Assembly (NCBI RefSeq): GCF_014650695.1
Contig: NZ_BMVL01000012.1
Span: 62,001-126,000, forward strand
Length of the DNA stretch: 64,000 nt
Source of the DNA: Streptomyces avidinii
GTDB lineage: Bacteria; Actinomycetota; Actinomycetes; Streptomycetales; Streptomycetaceae
Direction of reading: 5' to 3'
A program made the translations under genes and the position numbers. The first letter of the stretch is position 1. Each line of letters opens with the position of its first letter. Below the pieces are notes generated by a model. It saw only the letters and a list, made by a program, of their open reading frames with translations, did not search any database and was not told the origin of the DNA. Positions 57,822-64,000 of the stretch are shown piece by piece.

Positions 57822-60491
57822 TCAGGCCGTCTCGACGACGAGGCGCTCGACGGCGCTGATGGCTTCCGGAACGGCATCCGGGTTCTGACCGCCGCCCTGG
57901 GCCACGTCGGGCTTGCCGCCGCCGCCGCCGCCGAGGGTCTTGGCAGCCGTACGGACCAGGTCGCCGGCCTTGAGGCCACGCTCGCGGGCGGCCTCGTTGG
58001 TGGCGATGACGGTCAGCGGGCGGCCACCGGCCACGGCGAACAGCGCCACGACGGCCGGGCGGTCGCCCTGGATGCGGCCGCGGACGTCGAGGACCAGCTT
58101 GCGCAGGTCATCGGCACCGGTGCCGTCCGGCACCTGACCCACGACCAGGGCGACACCGTGGATGTCCTGGGCGTTCGCGGCAAGACCGGCGGCGGCCTGG
58201 AGGACCTTCTCCGCACGGAACTTCTCGATCTCCTTCTCGGCGTCCTTCAGCTTGCCGAGCATGGAGGCGATCTTCTCCGGCAGCTCCTCCGGGCGGCCCT
58301 TGACGAGCTCCTGGAGCTGAGCGACGACCGTGTGCTCCTTGGCGAGGAAGTTGTACGCGTCCACGCCCACCAGGGCCTCGACGCGGCGCACGCCGGAGCC
58401 GATGGAGGACTCGCCGAGCAGCTTCACCAGACCCAGCTGGGCGGTGTTGCCGACGTGCGTGCCGCCGCACAGCTCCTTGGAGAAGTCGCCGATGGTGACC
58501 ACGCGGACGCGCTCGCCGTACTTCTCGCCGAACTCGGCGATGGCGCCCTGCTTCTTCGCCTCGTCGATGCTCATGATCTCGGCGGTGACGTCGAGCTCGC
58601 GCGACAGCACGTCGTTGATCTTCTGCTCGACATCGGTGAGGACCGAGCCGGGGACGGCGTTCGGGGAGCCGAAGTCGAAGCGGAAGCGGCCGGGGCTGTT
58701 CTCGGAACCGGCCTGGGCGGCCGTCGGGCCGAGGGCGTCGCGCAGCGCCTGGTGGGTCAGGTGCGTGGCCGAGTGGGCGCGGGCGATGGCCCGGCGGCGG
58801 CTCACGTCGATGGCGGCGTACGCGGAGGCGCCCACGGTCACCTCGCCGACCTGGACGGAGCCCTTGTGCACGGAGACGCCCGGGACCGGCTGCTGCACGT
58901 CGCGGACGACGATGACGGCGCCCGAGTCGAGCTTGATGCGCCCCTGGTCGGCGAGCTGGCCGCCGCCCTCGGCGTAGAAGGGAGTGCGGTCGAGGACGAC
59001 CTCGACCTCGTCGCCCTCGGAGGCGGCGGGCGCGGAGACGCCGTTGACCAGGAGGCCGACGATGGTCGACTCGCCCTGGTTGGTGGCGTAGCCGGTGAAC
59101 TCGGTGGCGCCGGAGCCGTCGGCGATCTCCCGGTAGGCGGACATGTCCGCGTGGCCGGTCTTCTTGGCCTTGGCGTCGGCCTTGGCCCGGTCGCGCTGCT
59201 CCTGCATCAGGCGGCGGAAGCCGGGCTCGTCCACGGAGAGGCCCTGCTCGGCGGCCATCTCCAGGGTGAGGTCGATCGGGAAGCCCCAGGTGTCGTGGAG
59301 CAGGAACGCCTTGTCGCCGGAGAGGACCGTGCCACCGGCGGCCTTGGTCTCGGTCACCGCGGTGTCGAGGATGTTGGTGCCGCCCTTGACGGCCTTGAGG
59401 AAGGCGGCCTCCTCGGCGAGCGCAACGGTCTCGATGCGCTTGCGGTCGGTGACGAGCTCCGGGTACTGCTGGCCCATCGTGTTGATCACGACGTCCACCA
59501 GGTCCTGGACGACGGGACCGGTGGCACCCATGAGGCGCATGTTGCGGATGGCGCGGCGCATGATGCGGCGCAGCACGTAACCCCGGCCCTCGTTGCCGGG
59601 GGTGACGCCGTCGCCGATGAGCATCGTCGAGGTGCGGATGTGGTCGGCGACCACGCGCAGCGAGACGTCCGTGCCCTGCTCGGCGCCGTACCGCACGCCG
59701 GTGAGCTCGGTGGCCTTGTCCATGACCACGCGCAGGGTGTCGGTCTCGTACATGTTCTGCACGCCCTGCAGGATCATCGCGAGGCGTTCCAGGCCCAGGC
59801 CCGTGTCGATGTTCTTCGACGGCAGGTCGCCGAGGATCGGGAAGTCTTCCTTCCCGTCGCCCGCGCCGCGCTCGTACTGCATGAAGACCAGGTTCCAGAT
59901 CTCCACGTAGCGCTCGTCGTTGACGGCCGGGCCGCCCTCGACGCCGAACTCGGGGCCGCGGTCGTAGTTGATCTCGGAGCACGGGCCGCAGGGGCCGGGG
60001 ACGCCCATGGACCAGAAGTTGTCCTTCTTGCCCAGGCGCTGGATCCGCTCGGCGGGCACGCCGATCACGTCGCGCCAGATCGTCTCGGCCTCGTCGTCGT
60101 CGAGGTAGACGGTGATCCAGAGCTTCTCCGGCTCGAGGCCGTAGCCGCCGTCCGCCACGGAGCTGGTGAGCAGCTCCCAGGCGTACTTGATGGCGCCTTC
60201 CTTGAAGTAGTCCCCGAAGGAGAAGTTGCCGCACATCTGGAAGAACGTGCCGTGGCGGGTGGTCTTGCCGACCTCTTCGATGTCCGGCGTACGGACGCAC
60301 TTCTGGACGCTCGTGAGCGTCGGCGCCGGAGGCTTGACCTCGCCCAGGAAGTAGGGCTTGAACGGCACCATGCCCGCGGGCACCAGCAGCAGAGTCGGGT
60401 CGTCCGCGATGAGCGACGCCGAAGGGACAACGGCGTGACCGCGCTCCTCGAAGAAGCTCAGCCAGCGGCGGCGAATTTCGGCCGACTCCAT
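57822..60491 (-). CDS. alaS: Alanine-tRNA ligase
   Basis: A 889-residue class II synthetase: catalytic domain (VQKCVRTPDIEEVGKTTRHGTFFQM; motif 2), tRNA-recognition, editing domain with zinc site HSATHLTHQAL and CGGTHVGNT, and the C-Ala domain with the Gly-rich DHHA1 segment (LGGGGGGKPDVAQGGG). Overlaps the start of the DUF6167-like gene's end by one base. Confidence 0.98.
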   Translation of the reverse strand: MESAEIRRRWLSFFEERGHAVVPSASLIADDPTLLLVPAGMVPFKPYFLGEVKPPAPTLTSVQKCVRTPDIEEVGKTTRHGTFFQMCGNFSFGDYFKEGAIKYAWELLTSSVADGGYGLEPEKLWITVYLDDDEAETIWRDVIGVPAERIQRLGKKDNFWSMGVPGPCGPCSEINYDRGPEFGVEGGPAVNDERYVEIWNLVFMQYERGAGDGKEDFPILGDLPSKNIDTGLGLERLAMILQGVQNMYETDTLRVVMDKATELTGVRYGAEQGTDVSLRVVADHIRTSTMLIGDGVTPGNEGRGYVLRRIMRRAIRNMRLMGATGPVVQDLVDVVINTMGQQYPELVTDRKRIETVALAEEAAFLKAVKGGTNILDTAVTETKAAGGTVLSGDKAFLLHDTWGFPIDLTLEMAAEQGLSVDEPGFRRLMQEQRDRAKADAKAKKTGHADMSAYREIADGSGATEFTGYATNQGESTIVGLLVNGVSAPAASEGDEVEVVLDRTPFYAEGGGQLADQGRIKLDSGAVIVVRDVQQPVPGVSVHKGSVQVGEVTVGASAYAAIDVSRRRAIARAHSATHLTHQALRDALGPTAAQAGSENSPGRFRFDFGSPNAVPGSVLTDVEQKINDVLSRELDVTAEIMSIDEAKKQGAIAEFGEKYGERVRVVTIGDFSKELCGGTHVGNTAQLGLVKLLGESSIGSGVRRVEALVGVDAYNFLAKEHTVVAQLQELVKGRPEELPEKIASMLGKLKDAEKEIEKFRAEKVLQAAAGLAANAQDIHGVALVVGQVPDGTGADDLRKLVLDVRGRIQGDRPAVVALFAVAGGRPLTVIATNEAARERGLKAGDLVRTAAKTLGGGGGGKPDVAQGGGQNPDAVPEAISAVERLVVETA

Positions 60492-60835
60492 CAGTGGTCC
60501 TCATTCCGGTCGTACGAAAGGTTGGGGCGGTGGGTGGTCTTGGTGTTCTGGATGGCCCGCAGCCGCCGCGGGCCGGGGAGGGCGGTGACGTTGTCGGGCC
60601 GATCGGGGTCCTGATGGAGCCCCAGTGCGTCGTTCAGCTCGTCCTCGCGCTGCGTCATTCCCGCCTTGACGTCGAGGGCGAAGTCCTTGAGGCGGTGACC
60701 TGCTTCGACGGCCTTGTCGGCCGCCTGGGCCGCGAGGCTCTCCGGCGTCAGCTTCTTCAGCTGGCGGTTGACCTTGGTGGTGGCCCACACGCCGGCGGCT
60801 GCGCCGGCGGTGAACCAGAAGGCTCGGCGGAACAT
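60491..60835 (-). CDS. Small protein of DUF6167 type with N-terminal hydrophobic segment
   Basis: A 114-residue protein with a short hydrophobic N-terminus (FRRAFWFTAGAAAGVWATT), a charged helical middle (LAAQAADKAVEAGHRLKDFALDVKAGM) and an Arg-rich tail. I recall it as the Streptomyces DUF6167 family; function unknown. Lies between the DUF948 gene (8 nt) and alaS (1-nt overlap). Confidence 0.8.
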   Translation of the reverse strand: MFRRAFWFTAGAAAGVWATTKVNRQLKKLTPESLAAQAADKAVEAGHRLKDFALDVKAGMTQREDELNDALGLHQDPDRPDNVTALPGPRRLRAIQNTKTTHRPNLSYDRNEDH

Positions 60836-60843
60836 CGGCGGTC

Positions 60844-61287
60844 TCAGCCCTTCTGCCTGCGGCGCCGGGCGGCGGGCACCGTACGGCCAACGATCACGGT
60901 TCGTCGGGATGCCTTCGGCGGCATGCCGCCCGACGTCGCGGCATCCCCCTTGCCCAGCGCCTTGCGGACGCCGTAGCCGAAGGCCGCGACCTTCACCAGC
61001 GGCCCGCCGAAGGCGGTGGCGACGGTGGAGGAGAGGGCGGAGGCGTTGGAGGTGACCTCCTGGACGTCGCTCGCGATGGCGTCGACCCGGTCCAGCTGGG
61101 TGCGGGCGGAGCGGACGGTGTTGGAGGCGTCGGCCAGCAGCGGGACGGCCTGGTCGGTCACGTCGGCCACCAGCTTGGTGGTCGCCCTCAGTACCTGGGC
61201 CAGCCTCACGAGGGCCACGGCCAGGAAGGAGATCAGGATGGCCCAGAAGACGGCCACGATGATCCCGGCCACCTCTACACCGGACAC
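60844..61287 (-). CDS. DUF948 domain protein
   Basis: A 147-residue membrane protein. Residues ~6-30 form a transmembrane helix (VAGIIVAVFWAILISFLAVALV), followed by a long helix with regular heptads (QVLRATTKLVADVTDQAVPLLADASNTVRSA), the DUF948 pattern, and a basic tail. Possible role at the envelope or cytoskeleton; not known. First gene of the alaS operon. Confidence 0.83.
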   Translation of the reverse strand: MSGVEVAGIIVAVFWAILISFLAVALVRLAQVLRATTKLVADVTDQAVPLLADASNTVRSARTQLDRVDAIASDVQEVTSNASALSSTVATAFGGPLVKVAAFGYGVRKALGKGDAATSGGMPPKASRRTVIVGRTVPAARRRRQKG

Positions 61288-61434
61288 GTCACACCGCTCT
61301 CTGTCTGTTCCTGAAGTGCAGGACTATTCGCCCTCCGACCCTATCGCGCCGGAGATCCCCGGCCGTACCCGAATTCGGGGAGGACGGGACCCGCCTTGAA
61401 CGCAGCGCATTCGGACCAGTACCCTCCGTGTCCC

Positions 61435-63618
61435 ATGGGACAGAGACCCCTTCGAAGTACTGCCGGGGGCAATCTTCCCTCGGAGCTCAGCCGGTTCATC
61501 GGGCGGGGTGGCGAACTCGCCGAGCTGGGGCGGCTCCTGGAGTGCTCCCGGCTCGTGACGGTCACCGGCGTGGGCGGGGTGGGCAAGTCCCGGCTCGTGC
61601 TCGCGGCGGCCCGGGGCGCCGCCGAGGGAGCGCAGGAACGCTACTGCGACGGGGTGTGGCTGGCCGAGCTGGCCACCGTACTGGATCCCGCGCTGCTGGA
61701 GCTGGCCCTCGCCGAGGCGCTCCGGCTGACCGACCACACCACCCGCCCGCCCCGGACCGTCCTGGCCGAGCACCTGTCCGGGCGCCGGCTGCTGCTGGTC
61801 CTGGACGGCTACGAGCAGCTGGTCGACGAGTGCGCCGACCTGGTACGGGAACTGCTGCGCCGCTGCCCCGGCCTGCACGTCCTCGCCGCGGGCCGGCGCC
61901 CGCTGGCCCTGGAGGGCGAGCTGGCCCTTCCGCTCTCCCCGCCGGTCCCGGAGGAGGCGCTGGCCCTGCTGACGGCGCGGGCCTGCGCAGCGGACCCGAC
62001 CTTCGTGGTGACCGAGGACAACCGGGCCGCGCTGGTCGAGCTGTGCGCGCGGCTCGACGGGATCCCGCTGGCCCTGGAGCTGGCGGCGGGCCGGCTGCGG
62101 ACGCTGTCCCCCGCGCAGGTGCTCACGCGGCTGGAGGACCGGTTCGCGCTGCTGACGGGCGGTGCGCGCGGCGGGCTCGACCGGCACCGGGCGCTGCGCA
62201 CGGCCATCGGCTGGAGCCACGAGCTGTGCACGCCGGCGGAGCGGCTGCTGTGGGCGCGGCTGTCGGTGTTCGCCGGGCAGTTCGACCTCGACGCCGTCGA
62301 ATACGTGTGCGCGGGCCCGGATCTGCCGGTGGAGGAGGTGCTGGACCTGGTCGGGGAGCTGCTGGCCCAGTCCCTGCTGGTCCGGGAGGAGACACCCGCC
62401 GGGGTGCGCTTTCGCATGCTGGAGACCGTACGGGCGTACGGGGCGGGCTGGCTGGAGTCGCTGGGCGACGCCGGACGTCTGCGGCGGCGCCACCGGGACT
62501 GGTACGTGGGGCTGGCCACGTGGTGCGAGCTGGACTGGTTCAGTCCGCGCCAGCATGAGGTGGCCGCGCTGGTGGAGGCGGAACTGCCGAACCTCCGGCT
62601 CGCCCTGGAGTGCTGCCTGGACGAGCCGGACGAGGCCCACCTGGGTCAGTACCTGGCGGGGACGCTGTGGTTCTACTGGGCCGGCTGCGGGCGCCTGACC
62701 GAGGGCCGGCACTGGCTGGAGCGGGCCCTGGAACCGGTGGACCGGACGGTGTCGGAGTACGAGAGCTCGCGGCTGAAGGCCCTGTGGGTACTGGGCTACG
62801 TCGCGGCGCTGCAGGGCGACGCGGCGGCCTCGATGAGCGCCCTGTACGAGTGCCGGGACGGGGCGGCGCAGAGCGGGAACGCGGTGGCGGCGGCCTACGC
62901 CGTGCACCGGCTGGGATGTCTGGCGCTGGTCTCGGACGACATGGCGCGGGCCCGGGAGCTGCTGGGCAGGGCGCTGGAGCAGTACCGGGCGGCCGGCGAG
63001 CTGAACAGCAACGTGCTGATGTGCCAGGTGGAGCTGGGGATGGCCCTGGCCTTCCTCGGCGACCTGCCGGGCGCGCTCGCACTGTGCGGGGAGGTCCGGG
63101 AGATCTGCGAGGAGCGCGGGGAGCGCTGGACGAAGGCGTACGCCCTGTACGTCCTGGCGTACGCGGCCCTCGACGCGGGGCGCACGCGGGAGGCGCGGCT
63201 GCTGCTGACCGAGTGCGTGGCGATCAACCACGTCTTCCACGATCTCGTCGGGCTGGTGCTCGCGCTGGAGCTGCTGGCGCTGGTCACGGTAGCGGAGGGG
63301 GACCCGGCCGAGGCCGCGGTACTGCAGGGCGCGGCGGAGCCGATGTGGGACGGGGTGGGGCTCCGGCTGTTCGGCTCGGGCTACTTCAACGCCCCGCGGC
63401 TGATGTGCCGGGAGCAGGCGGGCGAGCTGCTGGGCGCCGAGCGCTACGCGGCGTGCGGGGCCGAGGGGCGGGAGCTGAGCCGTGAGGCACTGGTGGGGCG
63501 GGCGCTGCGCGATCCCGAGGAACGCGGCGGGGGCGCCGGCGGGGTGCCCCGGCAGGCGGGGCGGCCGCGCGGCTCCCGGGTGCCGAGGGGCGCGGCGGCG
63601 GAGCAGCCGCAGCCCTGA
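61435..63618 (+). CDS. NB-ARC/STAND-type ATPase with C-terminal TPR-like repeats
   Basis: About 727 residues. Residues 45-52 are the P-loop GVGGVGKS, and LLLVLDGYEQLVDECADLVRELL is Walker B; the GLPLAL-type motif reads GIPLALELAAGRLRTLSP. A winged-helix-like region (LLWARLSVFAGQFDLDAVEYVC) follows, then helical TPR-like repeats (~370-690) and a basic tail. It resembles the ATPase part of AfsR/SARP and LuxR-LAL regulators but without a clear DNA-binding domain. The ATG was chosen at 61435; a TTG at 61396 is possible (GGAGG lies far upstream). Confidence 0.82.
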   Translation: MGQRPLRSTAGGNLPSELSRFIGRGGELAELGRLLECSRLVTVTGVGGVGKSRLVLAAARGAAEGAQERYCDGVWLAELATVLDPALLELALAEALRLTDHTTRPPRTVLAEHLSGRRLLLVLDGYEQLVDECADLVRELLRRCPGLHVLAAGRRPLALEGELALPLSPPVPEEALALLTARACAADPTFVVTEDNRAALVELCARLDGIPLALELAAGRLRTLSPAQVLTRLEDRFALLTGGARGGLDRHRALRTAIGWSHELCTPAERLLWARLSVFAGQFDLDAVEYVCAGPDLPVEEVLDLVGELLAQSLLVREETPAGVRFRMLETVRAYGAGWLESLGDAGRLRRRHRDWYVGLATWCELDWFSPRQHEVAALVEAELPNLRLALECCLDEPDEAHLGQYLAGTLWFYWAGCGRLTEGRHWLERALEPVDRTVSEYESSRLKALWVLGYVAALQGDAAASMSALYECRDGAAQSGNAVAAAYAVHRLGCLALVSDDMARARELLGRALEQYRAAGELNSNVLMCQVELGMALAFLGDLPGALALCGEVREICEERGERWTKAYALYVLAYAALDAGRTREARLLLTECVAINHVFHDLVGLVLALELLALVTVAEGDPAEAAVLQGAAEPMWDGVGLRLFGSGYFNAPRLMCREQAGELLGAERYAACGAEGRELSREALVGRALRDPEERGGGAGGVPRQAGRPRGSRVPRGAAAEQPQP

Positions 63619-63620
63619 GG

Positions 63621-63665
63621 CCGTGCCGTGCCGTGCCGTGCCTTGCCTTGCCTTGCCTTGCCTTG
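63621..63665. repeat. Pentanucleotide array
   Basis: Four copies of CCGTG (63621-63640) followed by five of CCTTG (63641-63665), right after the ATPase stop. Likely length-variable and not functional. Confidence 0.8.
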
Positions 63666-63679
63666 CCGGAAACGGAAAA

Positions 63680-63707
63680 CCCGCCGCCCCCCGGAGGGGA
63701 CGGCGGG
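63680..63707 (-). terminator. rpsD terminator
   Basis: CCCGCCG (63680-63686) and CGGCGGG (63701-63707) with inner CCCC/GGGG pairs; on the minus strand it is followed by TTTTCCGTTT, fitting an intrinsic terminator for rpsD. Confidence 0.85.
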
Positions 63708-63735
63708 CTGACCAGCCAGTGAGACTAGGCCTGCA

Positions 63736-64000
63736 TCAGCGGGCGTAGTACTCGACGACGAGCTGCTCGTCGCAGATGACCGGGATTTCCTTGCGGTTCG
63801 GGTCGCGGTCCAGGCGGAAGGCCAGGGCCTTCAGGTTGACCTGCAGGTAGCGCGGGGTCTCGCCCTCGCCTGCGTAGCCACCCTCGCGGGCAACCTGGAA
63901 CGGAACCTTCTCGCGGCTGCGCTCGCGCACGGTGATGACGTCGTCCGGACGGACACGGAACGACGGCTTGTCGACCTTGTCGCCGTTGACCTCGATGTGG
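63736..64000 (-). CDS. rpsD: 30S ribosomal protein S4, C-terminal part (cut by window)
   Basis: The last ~87 residues of S4 are in the window: IEVNGDKVDKPSFRVRPDD belongs to the S4 RNA-binding domain, ending NRKEIPVICDEQLVVEYYAR. S4 nucleates 30S assembly on 16S rRNA. The 5' part continues past the right edge. Confidence 0.96.
   Translation of the reverse strand, partial: HIEVNGDKVDKPSFRVRPDDVITVRERSREKVPFQVAREGGYAGEGETPRYLQVNLKALAFRLDRDPNRKEIPVICDEQLVVEYYAR

Noticed and set aside
63621..63665. Pentanucleotide array as a phase-variation switch for the ATPase or rpsD
   Set aside because: It lies after the stop of the ATPase and beyond the rpsD terminator, so length changes would not shift either reading frame.

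Overview
The window is high-GC DNA from an actinomycete, almost certainly a Streptomyces. Supporting signs are codon positions saturated with G/C, many GTG starts, BldD with its c-di-GMP motifs, the actinobacterial integration host factor (mihF), a helicase-degenerate PriA, and a gene order (rpe, rsmB, fmt, priA, metK, coaBC, rpoZ, gmk, mihF, pyr operon, bldD, nusB, efp, aro genes, mltG, ruvX, alaS, rpsD). From memory that order matches the S. coelicolor SCO1464-SCO1505 neighbourhood. No tRNA, rRNA, insertion sequence, phage or CRISPR was seen.

Region 1 (1-18732) is accessory-looking. About 20 genes lie on the minus strand with gaps of 70 nt or less and many 1-19 nt overlaps, so they probably form one or two long transcripts; a hairpin at 4993-5024 may split them. 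Transcription would run from a regulatory gap at 18733-19028 leftward. The products are a DJ-1/PfpI protein, a benzoylformate-decarboxylase-like ThDP enzyme, three NTF2/SnoaL-like proteins, a GMC oxidoreductase, a second DJ-1, a VOC/glyoxalase-fold protein, an AGE-type sugar epimerase homologue, a STAS protein, GlgX debranching enzyme, a second STAS protein, an RsbW-like kinase, a PP2C phosphatase with a degenerate receiver, a MinD-like ATPase, a third DJ-1 (with a TTA codon), an aldehyde dehydrogenase, an F420H2:NADP-reductase-like protein, and the small and (partial) large subunits of a molybdenum hydroxylase. The theme suggested, but not proven, is sugar/2-oxoacid to aldehyde chemistry with aldehyde clean-up, combined with a complete partner-switching module. 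This is the best candidate for an undescribed system.

Region 2 (19029-26500) runs divergently at first. A UBP-type zinc finger is translationally coupled to a three-domain receiver / degenerate glutaredoxin-like / thioredoxin-reductase-like protein without redox CxxC motifs. Next come an RHH-like protein, an ABM monooxygenase coupled to a truncated haemoglobin, three tandem copies of a 51-bp GC-rich repeat, and on the minus strand a barstar-like inhibitor coupled to an RNase Sa-like lipoprotein, a small Tudor-like protein, a SorC-type regulator, rpe, and a lipoprotein with a coupled 43-residue protein.

Region 3 (26600-64000) is the conserved chromosomal core: tRNA formylation and rRNA methylation, PriA, SAM and CoA synthesis, omega subunit, guanylate kinase, mihF, the complete pyr operon (pyrR-B-C-PH protein-carA-carB-pyrD-pyrF) with a PyrR-binding leader that appears to sequester the ribosome binding site, and bldD preceded by two abutting BldD boxes. 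Then come nusB-efp-M24 peptidase homologue, the shikimate operon (aroE, aroC, aroK, aroB, aroQ), mltG, ruvX, alaS, two small membrane proteins, an NB-ARC-like ATPase, and the 3' part of rpsD at the right edge.
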